A program made the translations under genes and the position numbers. DNA of 64,000 nt from Heterocephalus glaber (Eukaryota > Chordata > Mammalia > Rodentia > Bathyergidae). The first letter of the stretch is position 1. Every line of letters begins with the position of its first letter. Of the stretch, positions 12,041 through 22,540 are shown in pieces. The notes beneath the pieces are model-generated. The model did not search any database. It had not been told where the DNA came from and was given only the letters and a program-made list of their open reading frames with translations. Where the stretch lies: NCBI RefSeq assembly GCF_000247695.1, contig NW_004624730.1, positions 25,931,657-25,995,656 of the forward strand, written 5' to 3'.

Positions 12041-13860
12041 CTTGCGGGTCTTCATGTTGTCTTAGGAAGGTTTTATGATGTTACACCTGTCTGTACACCA
12101 GACTTCTCCAGAATTCTTTTGGGGAGTTCTTTGGGCAGATACCATATTGTTCTTCCTCTGTTGTAATTGATCATTTAACAATTTCATTCCCAATCCTCTA
12201 AGAAAACTTCTCTACGATCTTTCGTGTTTGTTATTTTCTTTGCAAATTATAAAATTATTTATGCCTGTCATGTTTAGGATTGAGTAAAACTCAACCATTG
12301 GCCAACACTTTGTGTTTCAAATGACATCATAATTGATGCATAACACATCAACAACGACTACTCCACCTTTTGTTTTGTTGTGAAATGTGACCATTTTTGG
12401 CTTCACTTGTGCTGAGGATTCACTATCAATCTTTTTTTGTTGTTTTGAGACAGGATCTCTCCATGTAGTCCAGGCCAGCCTTGAACTCACTATGTAGCAT
12501 TATGTAGCACTGACCTTGAACTTACAGGATCCTCCTGCCTCAGCCTCCAGAGTGCTGGGATTACAGATATGGGCCCCCATGGGCCTCACTATCAATCTCA
12601 TCATCATGGTATAACATTGATGGCATCAATATTACTTTTTCTTCACCATATAGGAGGCCAGTGTTATGTCTTTCTGAAATCCAGATTGTACTATACATTT
12701 CTCTATTGTGAACTTGCAATATTTTTTCTGGAATCTTGGTGTTTTTTTCTCAAAAAGTTCCTGTGCTGGTCACCTGGTATTCTTATAGCAAATGTGACAT
12801 CATTGGGTAACTAGTGAACCAATTGTCGAATGTGACTTTTGGATTGCTTTTTGAAATAGGTGTGACAGGTCTGTTCATAGAGTCATATAGTTTATTACTG
12901 CATGAAAAAAGTCCTGGTGGCTGAATTCCAAAATAAATTTCTAAATTCAAGGTGTAAAATGCCTTCATAGCTACCAGGACATAAATTTTTATACCATATT
13001 TGAAAAGTTTACTTGGCATATATGGCCAAATGCTTCAACAATCACGAAATAATAAGTTGTTCATCAATTGTCATGTATTCAAATGGTGTATAAATTGCTT
13101 GACACTTCAAAATAAAGCTTTCAAGAAATGAGCAAATAGCAGCCAAATTGTCAGATTTTTTCTTTCTTGATGGGTTTTATTTGCCATCAAAACATAGGTA
13201 ATTTTGAAGCAAACCAAATCTCTTGAGTGTCGTTATTGTTCTGAAAATCTCAATGCCATTTCTGTCACTTCTCCATAAATCCTTTAGATTCTGATGATTA
13301 GAATGATAAAGTCCTACTATGAAGGCTTTTAGTTCAGATAGTGAGGTGTCATGATAAATATATTTTAAGTATTTTTCTTGATGGATATAGAATGCTTTCT
13401 TGTATTTCCTTTCTATTGTATCTCAAAACATCTTGCAGTATATTGTCCATTACAAACAATTTCCAACATTGAATTGCACAGTTAGCATTCTGTCCAATAG
13501 GTTTCACCCCTGGCAAGAATCTATAACATTTTCTGACCTAGTTCTAATTTCTAACATTGTATTGTTCTGGTATACATGATCATTTGGTAGCATTTTGACT
13601 AGTCAAATGTTTATTTATATTACTCTTTTCTTTGTCATCTGATCAAGGTCCTCATTCTGTACTTCTCTATGTATCATATCTCTGTCATATCTTGCTAACT
13701 TCTTTGGCTTACATGATCCACATCATCATCAGTAGCCAGTCACCTGATGACTCATTTTCAACCTCCTCCCAAAGTTGTAAAAGCAAACTTTTTATGCAAC
13801 ATTGTACGCAATTGGGCTAATTCTATGAGAAAAAATTTTAAAACATTTGATTACAAACTA
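11745..13860 (-). pseudogene. piggyBac-family transposase pseudogene (DDE_Tnp_1_7 type)
   Basis: Minus-strand translation, in several broken frames, follows the piggyBac transposase from N-terminus (near 13,800) to C-terminus (11,919). Blocks seen in order: a segment reading DLWRSDRNGIEIF near 13,290-13,250; a TIDEQL block with Asp at about 13,063; a MPSKLFKYGIKIYVLV block near 13,000; VTFDNWFTSYP with Asp at about 12,825; and KTKGGVVVVDVLC with Asp at about 12,347. These three Asp positions match the DDD triad of the family. The C-terminus is a cysteine-rich domain (CYQCKQYLC, then CKEH and MCEDYLKC), ending at a TGA at 11,919-11,921. Frameshifts and stops make it inactive. Terminal inverted repeats and TTAA flanks were not found, so element boundaries are uncertain. 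Confidence 0.85.
12433..12585 (-). mobile_element. B1 SINE inserted in the piggyBac remnant
   Basis: The plus strand shows a T-rich tail, then GAGACAGGATCTCTCCATG, CAGGCCAGCCTTGAACTCAC, 'GATCCTCCTGCCTCAGCCT' and GTGCTGGGATTACAG, a reversed 7SL-derived B1. A 13-bp perfect TSD, TCACTATCAATCT, lies at 12,420-12,432 and 12,586-12,598. The insertion interrupts the transposase reading frame and so post-dates the piggyBac copy. A short internal repeat (ATGTAGCA) lengthens it slightly. Confidence 0.95.
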
Positions 13861-14039
13861 TAAATACGCAAAATGTAACACGGGGCATAATGTGGGAAAA
13901 ACAGCCATTTACACTTTGACACGTGTACACACCTTGCCATTCATCATATCAAGTGAATGAACACAAAGGTTGCTCTTGTATCCCCTAGTACAGAAATGGA
14001 GATGCACAGCCAGCTACTATTATGCTAAAGTACATATTT

Positions 14040-14412
14040 CCATCAGAAAAGTATGGTATGGGAATCTGCAACCCAGTATAAGGAAATGAGGGAGACAATA
14101 GAGCCTTTAGGAGGTGGAGCTAGGTGGAAAAATAGGTAACTGGGGGTGGGGTTTTGATGGGTATATTTTGTCCCCAGCCCCTCCCTCTCTATTCTTTGCC
14201 TCCTGTTAGCCCTGAGGTGGGCCATTTTGCTCCACCATATGCTGTTTGTCAGGATGTTCTGTCTCACTATGGGCCCAGAAGAAACAGAACTAGGTGACCA
14301 AAGACAGAAACTTCTGAAACTCTGAACCAAAATAAATATTTATTTTACTACTCATCGTAAGTCGCTTATCTCAGGTACTTTCTCACAGTGACAGAAAGCT
14401 GACGAACACAGA
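14040..14412 (+). mobile_element. MaLR-type LTR, 3' part
   Basis: The order is GGAGGTGGAGCTAGGTGG, GGGTATATTTTGTCCCCAGC, then CTGAGGTGGGCCATTTTGCTC, AAATAAATATTTATTTTACT (polyadenylation region), and a 'TCAGGTACTTTCTCACAGTG' end with ACAGAAAGCTGACGAACACA. This is the 3' part and R/U5 end of an MaLR LTR. With the TGTTATGG start at 11,131 it would make one LTR of about 500 bp. Confidence 0.75.
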
Positions 14413-14444
14413 CTGAAAGACTAATGAAAAAAAAGTAGTTTAGG

Positions 14445-14875
14445 AGCTACATTAGTTTCCTAAGGCTACCAGAACAGATTGTTACAAACTAGAAAAGTTA
14501 AAACAACAGAAATGTACTCTTGCATCTTTCTGGAAGCTAGAAGTCCAAGGTCAGGATATGAAAGCTATGCTGTCTCTTTATGGCTTCTGGTGGCTGCCAG
14601 AAATTCTCTGCCCTTGGTTTGCCAATGTGTGATTCCAGTCTCTGAATCATCTTCATTTGGCATTCTTCCCATATGTCTCTGTCTGTCTGTGTCCAAATTT
14701 CCTTCTTTTTATAAAGACATTAGTCATTGGATTAGAGTCTAGGTTATAAATTCATAAACTATTATAAATTAATTTGATTACCTGTATAAAAGATCCTATT
14801 CTCCAATAAGGCAATATGCTGAGGACCTAGGACAATATGAATTTAGTACAGATATTATTTAAACCAGGACATGAA
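14445..14875 (+). mobile_element. Ancient mammal-wide interspersed repeat (family not assigned)
   Basis: It begins with CATTAGTTTCCTAAGGCTAC and continues AAAACAACAGAAATGTACTC, GGAAGCTAGAAGTCCAAGG and ATAAAGACATTAGTCATTGG. This is the order of a common ancient mammalian repeat that I recognise by text but cannot name with certainty. It abuts the MaLR LTR end. Confidence 0.6.
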
Positions 14876-14879
14876 CTAT

Positions 14880-15860
14880 TGCAGCAGCCTAGTCAAAAGA
14901 TGAGGGAGGACCAAAACTAAGATAATGACAGGGAAACTAAAAAGGAGGAAATAGGCTCAAGAGAGTTTGACAAGATATCATCATTTGGGTTTAATGTTTT
15001 ATTTGATTTGTAAAATTGCAGACTGACTGCAAGTTTGGGTCCAATCATTGATTATCCTGTACCCATTCCCTTTGATCTGCAATTTTGTAGTTCCTTCTTC
15101 CTCTCAGACTGGCTATATTACTTGCTTTGAACAATAGGATTCTGGAAGGCTTGGCATAAACAGACATATAAAACCACTGGGATCTTTCGATTTCCTCTCT
15201 TAAAACCCTACCACTTTCATAAGAATAAATCCACACCAGGCTGAAGGAAGAGGAGAGTGCATATGCAACAGACACTCTCCCCATTTGACTCTATCCTAGA
15301 CCAGATTATAGCAAGCCAGTCCACAAACGTGTGAGACAGCCTAACCAAGTTCAACTAACCCAAAACTGAGAGATGTGCAAATGACGTAAGACTCAACCAG
15401 AAATACTTACCGACTGATACATAAACTCATGAGAAATCAGTGCTTGCTGGGGTAGTTTGTTGCACAGGAAAGATCATGCAGAATAAAGGAGAAAAGGGAA
15501 ATCAAAGATAACTCCCATTGGTTTAAGTGAGTAGGATTACAATAGAGACTATAACAGAATAAATAGGAACTGTTCTGTGGCATTAATTGTACTGTTCTCT
15601 ATTGAAATGTGTACTTCCATGATATTGTGTATCTATGTGCAAACAATTCAGGATAGCTTTAATACTGTCCTTTCTAAGAACTGTCTTCTAGCCTTCACCT
15701 AAATTAATATCTCACTCTTCTTAATATTCTTGATAAGTTATTTGTGCTGCATCTCACTTTTGCTGCCGTCAAACACTTTCTCTCCCCCAAAGAATACCTC
15801 ACTCTTGGTACCAAATTCTGTATTAATTGGGGTTTAATAAAAGATAGAAGCATTGAGATA
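14880..15860. other. No feature seen
   Basis: Short chance frames only. One 79-codon minus-strand frame at 15,045-15,284 shows no recognisable domain. Confidence 0.35.
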
Positions 15861-15863
15861 TGT

Positions 15864-16383
15864 AAATTGTGGTAAAATACAGTGAGTGTTTAAGTTGAAA
15901 TTTTTAAATATGTATTGCAGTAAAAGACAAATTACCATTAATCCTCAAACAACTGTCACTTCAAATACTCTTATCTTGTCATTGTTGCCACCTTTTGAAG
16001 CAGTTCTGGAAGTCCTCTTTCATGAGCGTCTTTTCATGGCTGCCTCAGTGTTCTGAATTGGTTCAAAATATTTATGTCAATTTCTGTCAAATAAAAACGT
16101 TATGCTATGTCCCTGTCCACCATATGCACTGACTTCTGGATCTTCCCTATAGTCAAAGTGACCATGAAAGTTAAACATTGTTAATTAATTCAGAACATCA
16201 GGGTAGCCACAACAATGCAAGACACTCATGAAAGAGGACTCAGAACTGCTTCAGAAAGTGGCAAGAACAGCAAGAAAAGGGCTTGAACAGAAAGGAGTAT
16301 TTTGAGGAGGATTAATGACAATGTGTTTTTTAGTGTAATATTTTTAAAATTTAAACATTCACCATATTTTTCAATCACAACTT
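15864..16383. mobile_element. Fold-back Tc1/mariner-type element (Hsmar2-like 3' ends in inverted orientation)
   Basis: Two arms, about 15,864-16,060 and 16,195-16,383, are reverse complements with moderate divergence. The left arm contains GAAGCAGTTCTGGAAGTCC then TCTTTCATGAGCGTCTT; the reverse complement of the right arm reads GAAGCAGTTCTGAGTCC then TCTTTCATGAGTGTCTT. The outer ends pair as AAATTGTGGTAAAA with AAGTTGTGATTGAA. Read on the plus strand, the right arm resembles the C-terminal end of a mariner transposase followed by its 3' terminal repeat; the left arm is the same segment inverted. The spacer is about 130 bp. The family call is from memory. Confidence 0.65.
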
Positions 16384-17278
16384 TTTTGTGTGACATTCAT
16401 ATATAATTTATTACATAATTTGAGCCTATACTATAGCAGGTGTTAGTATAAAGGTTTCTGCAAAGTTATCTTCACATCTGTCATTGGAGCTTAGTCGACA
16501 GGGCAAGATAATGAAGGAAAGATGGGTGTAAAATAGAAGAGAAAGAAAGTTCTCAGCTGTAATATATAAGCTTAAAATGGAACCCACCAGAAAGACTTAA
16601 ACCCAACCAGGACATCACTACCTTTGACTTTGAAGATATACAGTGTAGGTGTTTTGCCAAAAAAGATAGTGTTGTTCATGGAACTAAACATACACTTGGC
16701 TCAGGGGTTGATGAAGTTAAAGAAGTATTCAGAGGAAAGCAAAGCAGTTGCAGGCTCAGCTAGTGTCACATAACAGCTCATAACAAAATACTAAGCTATG
16801 AAAAGCACTTGTACTGATTTTCTCAGTGTAAAACCAGTAGGGAAGTCTTATGAAGTATTTAATGTGGTCCACCTCAACTTGAAGCATATAGTGAAGAGAA
16901 TACTAAGAAAGGAGGTTGAATTTGGCCAACTTGACATATTATAAAGTCACCACATGGCTTATATTTTTATAATACAAGAAAAAATATTTTTCTTGTAACT
17001 TATTAATGCTCACTTGTTTTCTTTTTTACATGTGGAAGTAAAACTATTCTACTAATCTTCATATGCTTAATTCTTCTTCTGAACACTGAAGTTAGGCCAA
17101 ATTGTCAGTTTTTCCTCTGTGATTCTGGGACACAGCACATAGCTGGAAATAAAATAAGGAATTATCATTAAGACTAATATAAAGTTATAATGATCAGTTA
17201 AGCCAAGAGATGAGAAGAGTTTTAAGTAGGGATAATTCTAAGCCTGATGTTTTAATCAGCTGGGTAAAGTCACTCCAT
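16384..17278. other. No feature seen
   Basis: AT-rich sequence without recognised elements. Confidence 0.4.
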
Positions 17279-17294
17279 ATGAATTTGTCCCATT

Positions 17295-17395
17295 GCCGGG
17301 GATTTAGCTCAGTGGTTCCGCTGCCTGCCTCGCAAGCTCAAAGTCCTGAGTTTTATCCCTAGTACCAAAAAAAAAAAAAGAAAAGAAAATAGACA
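17295..17395 (+). mobile_element. ID-type SINE
   Basis: GCCGGGGATTTAGCTCAGTGG (A box), GAGTTTTATCCCTAGTACC (diverged B box) and an A-rich tail. A 12-bp TSD, ATGAATTTGTCC, lies at 17,279-17,290 and 17,396-17,407. Confidence 0.95.
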
Positions 17396-17584
17396 ATGAA
17401 TTTGTCCAATGAACACTTAGTTTTATCAATACCTTCCACATTTTAATAGATAATTTTGAATTAATTTTCCTTTCTTAATGATGACTTATTAAAGCATATT
17501 ATTAAAATAAAATATAAAATATTGTTTCTATAATATACAATATTTTAATGTTAATAGCATTGAGCAATATAAGGGCAATATTCA

Positions 17585-17680
17585 TGGAAATTAATTTAAT
17601 CCTCAGAAAAACTTTGAGGTAAGTGCTATTAATTTATGCATTTTATAGATGAAGAAACTGTTTTACTTGTTTATAGTAAC
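17585..17680 (-). mobile_element. MIR SINE fragment
   Basis: 'AATTTAATCCTCAGAAAAAC', 'TTTGAGGTAAGTGCTATTAA' and 'TTTTATAGATGAAGAAACTG' match the reverse strand of the MIR core in order. Confidence 0.8.
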
Positions 17681-17829
17681 TTGTCAACAAAAAAAACTCT
17701 ATCACCACACATGCAACACAACTCGTGTTGTCTTAGCTACTATACTATCATGTAATGATAGCACCTTGCACTGTATACTTTACAGTTTATAAAACATTGT
17801 CACATGACCTTCAAACCAAGAAACTAAGA

Positions 17830-17970
17830 AACAAATATATCTATTTTCAATGTCAAAGGGTGAAACTCAGTGAAGTTAAATAATCCTTCCAAAATCAAGT
17901 CACTGAGATGTAATCAACCCAAGACAAGAATCCTAGTTTTCTCTCAATCTGTATTCTTTCTTCTACATGC
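17830..17970 (-). mobile_element. Probable MIR fragment
   Basis: GGGTGAAACTCAGTGAAGTT, then AATCAAGTCACTGAGATG and a pyrimidine-rich end resemble the reverse-strand 5' half of MIR (gaaactgag..gttaag..aaggtcac). It is highly diverged. Confidence 0.5.
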
Positions 17971-18239
17971 TATAAAACATGGTAAAAATGTCAACCTGTG
18001 ATTTGCATTTTAATAGTAAAAAATCAAGTATGCTTGTCTAATCACACTGTCTTTTTTAAATTTTTCAATATTTATTTGTGCCATTTAGCTCACTTTTGTT
18101 TATGTGCTAGTTGCACCCTAGTAATACATATGTATATCAGTCTGGAAATTATAACCTACATTATAAGAATAGTGTTTTTTTCTGATTTATCATAATTATT
18201 TATCAATTTAATTCATCATTTCAATTTGAGGTCAATAAT

Positions 18240-18395
18240 AGAGTACAGGAGGAGGAGTAAGGCCAATTGACTTCTGGTCTTGTTCTATCTATAACAGGTC
18301 ACCTAACTGCAATGGGCTTCAATTCCTCTTCTAGACAATGAGAATAACATCCAAATCAGTTCCATAGCCTAGGACACTACTCAGGTGCCTTCCAA
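18240..18395 (+). mobile_element. MIR fragment
   Basis: GGTCACCTAACTGCAATGGG, GCTTCAATTCCTCTTCTAGA and CAATGAGAATAACATC follow the MIR forward consensus (cttaacctct..cctcagtttcctcatctgtaaaatgag). Confidence 0.65.
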
Positions 18396-19412
18396 CATCT
18401 GGGACAAGTAAAAATATACAAACTTTTTGCAACACAGAAGTTTTAAACAATGAAAGGATGAATTACAAACTATCACATAGATGCAAGGATGGGATTATCC
18501 CCCTAAGAGAGGGGAAGTGATATGTTGCTACTGATTTATTGAGCTCTTCTATGTTCCAGATTTTGTAGAATGTTTTTATATTCACATTTTTGCAAAGCTC
18601 AAAAGATCTCTGTGTACTAAAAGAACTTTAATAAATTTATCTGAAATGTTAATTGGATACCGCTAAACCTGCTCTTTCTATTGCCAACTTTCTTATAGTC
18701 CGTTTTGCCTTTGGCTTCTAGCACTGTTTTTTTCCATGATGGTAATTTGCTTCCACTTTGTATTTTTCCAAGTATTGAACACTTTCAGTGAAAACATAGC
18801 CAAGGACCAGAAGGCAGAGTGGAAGTAAAGAAGCCAGATTCAGCAATTATGTAACTTTTAGAAAACTATATCCATAATATATGTATATATGTATGTGTGC
18901 ATATGTGGGTATACACACAACGTATGTCATTCCAACTCCTCAGAAATTTTAGTGGTTTAACATTTTTAAGCAAATTTAGATATAGAAAAAGCTACTTATG
19001 AAAACTATAAAAAATATTGCAATGTCAAAGTAATACAGAGCAGTTATTTGTACTGCAATATATGTTAAAGCCTCATTACAGTCTTTGTCTTTTCCCTAGG
19101 TACAAATGTTACTGTAATGTGTTGATATAAATTGTATTTAAATCTGTTCTCTTTATTTAAATGCTGAATGCTTTGTATTAGGAAAGGACAGTTGTAAAAT
19201 TATTAACTGTACATTAGTCTCATACTGGTTTCAGAGGCTATTAAGCAATACAAACAGCATCTTGGTGGTTGGGAATTAGCCCCAAACAAAGCATATTCCA
19301 TAGGAGTCCGATTTTATAATCTGTTTCACACTGCATGCAAAACACCAAAATCAAGCAACAGAATTATTAGAATAATGAATAAATCTTAGCTGTTAATAAA
19401 TATTTTGCCAGT
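18396..19412. other. No gene seen; short TG/TA-rich stretch at about 18,875-18,920
   Basis: AT-rich sequence. Alternating purine-pyrimidine runs (TATATGTATGTGTGCATATG) occur near 18,890. Nothing else is recognised. Confidence 0.4.
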
Positions 19413-19413
19413 G

Positions 19414-19865
19414 TTGTGATTTAGATCTGGAATGTCCCCCTAAATTTTCTCAGAAAATTTGCTCAAAAATGTGTCTTTTGGAAAGTGACTAGTTCCTAGG
19501 AGTGCTACACTCATGAGTAGACTTGTGAGTGAGTTCAGTAGCTGAGTGTGCTGTTAGGATGTGGGGTCTGGGTGGAAGAGGCCAGTCACTCAGGGCGTGA
19601 CCTGGAAGGATACATCTCCCTCCCTGACTCCTCCCTTTTCTATCTCTGCTTCCTAGCCCCCATGACATGAGCAGATTTCCTGCATGGTGAGCCCTTTCAG
19701 CCAGCAGTTCCACCATGCCCTTTCAGCCTTTGAGCCAGCTAACTATGGACTAAAATCTCTAAAAGCTATGATCTTAAGCAAGTCCATCGGATATTATGTC
19801 TTAGTGAGGAGCCAAGTGACAAGGTCAGGCAGTATGAGGGTTCAAACTAGACCTCATCAATGGAT
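19414..19865 (+). mobile_element. MaLR-type LTR (decayed, 3' end lost or diverged)
   Basis: It starts TGTTGTGATTTAGATCTGGAA followed by TGTCCCCCTAAA, the same start as the LTR at 11,131. Next come TGTGTCTTTTGGAAAGTGAC and a TCCCTCCCTGAC..CCTAGCCCCCATGACATGAGC segment that parallels the pre-polyadenylation region of MaLR LTRs. The AATAAA/CTGACTAA end is degraded. Confidence 0.6.
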
Positions 19866-19869
19866 GGAT

Positions 19870-21125
19870 GACATTTGGTCTTTTCAATGACAATATACAA
19901 TCTTTACTGAGTGTGTACTACATTAAAGGCATAATTTGATGAAATATGAACACCATAAACTATCCTCTTTCTAAAATATAACATATCAAGACCAAAATCT
20001 AGTGTATTATTTAAGACAAATACTAAGGTTCATATATTCCTCCTCAGGAATGGTTCATGAATCCAATTAAAATATTTTGACAAATAAAATCTTCATTACT
20101 TATATCTATACAATAGCAATATCTCTGATGTCACTGAATGTGCTGAGTTTTTGTTTTGTTTTATTTTGTTTTGTTTTTTCTCTATTTGGGTGAGCTTTTG
20201 GGCATGTACTTAAATATTTAGGGCTTATAGAGGAGTGACACAAATGATACTAGGAAGAGATTATTTAGTACATTATGTTCAAACTAAATTACAACTGTTC
20301 TTGTTAAATGACTTTTTTTAGTCACCTAATCTGAAATTTGATAACAGCAAAATATTCAAAATAGAAATAGATGACCAAAATGAAGTATTTTATTGATTCT
20401 TAAATCAATGTTGATTTAGAAAACTAAAATCTACAGGTAGATTTTAGAATTCATAACATCTACAGTCGTCAATAATAACAATGCATATAAAAGCTAAGGT
20501 AATAGTAGACATTGTTCTGAGCTTAAAAGATCAGGAATCCTGGTGAGGTTATGGGTACATTTTCTTCTTCTAAGTATAAATGTCAGTAAACAGGAACTAT
20601 GGACAGTTGAAATGTTGAAATTCCTAGTTCTTTCTGGTATTCAGACCTTAGGTATGGTCTTGTCAACACATTCGTGAGTGTGGTATACTCCCCATAGAAA
20701 ACAGAAGAAAACGCAGATAAAATGCAGGGGAAAGTTTTATTGATGTAAAATAAGACCTCTTGAACACAGTTATAAAAGTGGGTTAACTAAGACACCTTTG
20801 AGTATTAGAAATTTAGAAAGCACCCAAAAGTTTGCCTAGTTTCCACTTTGCAAACAAAGCATATCGGCTCCAGTTTGTGAGCCTAGATTAATTTATACGA
20901 TGCATATTTTAACTTGTATTCTTGTTTATCACCTAAAATCCATTTTTCCTATCGTTTATGTCTCTTTTTATGTTTGTATGGATGTTTTTGTTTTTAAGAG
21001 TGCTTCTCTAATTAAACCTAAAATCAACGTGACATCTATTTAGAAAATTCGCATAGGCATCATAGTGGAAGAAACATTTGCAACCTCTATTTAAAGTAAA
21101 TTCAAAAAGCAGATATCAGGGAGGA
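19870..21125. other. No gene seen; contains adjacent small hairpins and a (TTTTG)n run
   Basis: A TTTTG-type repeat lies at 20,150-20,178 and two perfect short inverted repeats at 20,401-20,447. There is no exon-like signal. Confidence 0.4.
20401..20447. repeat. Two adjacent perfect hairpins
   Basis: TAAATCAA-TG-TTGATTTA spans 20,401-20,418 (8-bp arms). CTAAAATCTAC-AG-GTAGATTTTAG spans 20,424-20,447 (11-bp arms, 2-base loop). They are separated by 5 bases. Confidence 0.8.
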
Positions 21126-21129
21126 GCCC

Positions 21130-21640
21130 AGAAAGAAACACAATATACCTTAAATGGATCAACAGACTTTGAAAAGTTTTACAGAAGTGTGGAGAGTAGA
21201 AAGGAAACATAGTGACAGCAAGTGCTTAGAAACTAACAGTTGCAGAAAGCCATTACCACTTCTGGGATTAAAAAAACAAGAGGAACAAATGGTGATCCTA
21301 GAGCTAATCAAGAACTGGACCATGAAGAATGGGCCTCCCAAAGAGTACTAGAATCATGGAGGTGTAGAAGTACAACCAGAGATTTAGTACCAAAGCAGGG
21401 AAGGAGCCATCAAAGAAGACCTTGATTTCTCCACTCAGCTCTCCTGCCTGTTCATCCCATTAGTCAAACACATAAGACAACAGATCTAGAAAGCAATTCA
21501 ACCTCCCATTAGCCAAAGTCAACCAAAATCTAACAGAAAATACCAGGTGATACCCTCAGTGGAGCTCAACCTCCTAAGGAATGGAGCAGAACAGAGGCAG
21601 GCAGACAATGAAGGTGGTAGTCAAGGTATAAGATGAGAAT
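21130..21640 (+). mobile_element. Unassigned ancient interspersed repeat
   Basis: Order: GGAGCCATCAAAGAAGACC, a CTCTCCTGCCTGTTCATCCCATTAGTCAAACAC-like segment and GGTGATACCCTCAGTGGAGC..AACAGAGGCAGG. It resembles an ancient mammalian L1-associated repeat I recall by text but cannot name. The small open frames here (for example 21,154-21,351) are therefore not read as genes. Confidence 0.45.
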
Positions 21641-21699
21641 GGGGATTAATCAGAATACCAGTATACCTAATCACCCTTTAAATTTAAAGTGAAATTGGG

Positions 21700-22540
21700 A
21701 ATTCAAAAGGACTGCTTTCTGGAGTTCACTGAGCTACAACAGCAAGAAAAGTAAAAGTACAGTATTCAAGTTCATTCTCTAAAAGAGTCATTGCTATGAA
21801 ACCATTACAAGTTGACTAAATTTAAATTGGGTTCTTACTACTTGGACTTTTTCTCTACAAAAAGGCATGGACTTGTTTTGTGGGGAAAAGAATAAAAGTA
21901 TGGAAATCAAGTATAGAAGTTAAATCTCTAAAATAATTTACACTCGAAAGCTGTCATTTCAGTACTCACTCTGACCTAACTATTCCTTTCTACATACATG
22001 TCCTTGTGAAATGTGTATGTATAAGTGGAGACATATACAAGGTATTCACTAGTATGATATTTGCAATTCAGTATAATATTTGCAATAGCCAAAAAGTCAT
22101 CCACAATTGTGTACAAGTGGTAAGTATATCTACATAATAAAATACCTTATCAATGAGCAGACTAGAGCTATACATAGCAACATGGAAAATTCTTACCAAC
22201 ATTATGTTGATCAAAAGAAGAAAGATGGAGGTAAATACATTGGCAGGATAGTTCTATATATGTGAAGTTTAAAAACTGTAGTTGGGATATTTTCATATGT
22301 GGAAGAAGTATAGAAAAATGATGAAATGATTAATATAAAAGTCAGCATACTGGTGCCTCTAAGGGGAATGGAGGGGAATGTTATAGAAAACAGATATTTG
22401 GGAGAGATCAGATTCTGGCAGTTTGGATGCTGTTTACATGAATTTGTGCTTTATAGTTACTTAATACTATGTATGTTAACCTTGTATACTCTTTTATGTG
22501 TGTATAATATTTCACAATGAAAATTCTTTAAAATTATTAC
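21700..22540 (+). mobile_element. Ancient L1M 3' end
   Basis: The order of motifs follows L1M ORF2-end/3' UTR sequence: 'TTTGCAATAGCCAAAAAGTC', ATACATAGCAACATGGAAAATTC, ACATTATGTTGATCAAAAGAAG, ATATATGTGAAGTTTAAAAACTG, GGTGCCTCTAAGGGG, and a TTGTATACT..GTATAATATTTCACAATGAAAATTC end. Confidence 0.8.

Noticed and set aside
12783..13019. 78-codon minus-strand frame as a domesticated piggyBac-derived gene
   Set aside because: The reading frame is broken on both sides, a B1 interrupts the transposase downstream and stops occur throughout, so this is a dead transposon rather than an exapted gene.
17297..17370. ID copies as functional tRNA genes
   Set aside because: They have A- and B-box-like motifs but lack a proper cloverleaf 3' half, end in A-rich tails and are flanked by target-site duplications, so they are SINEs.
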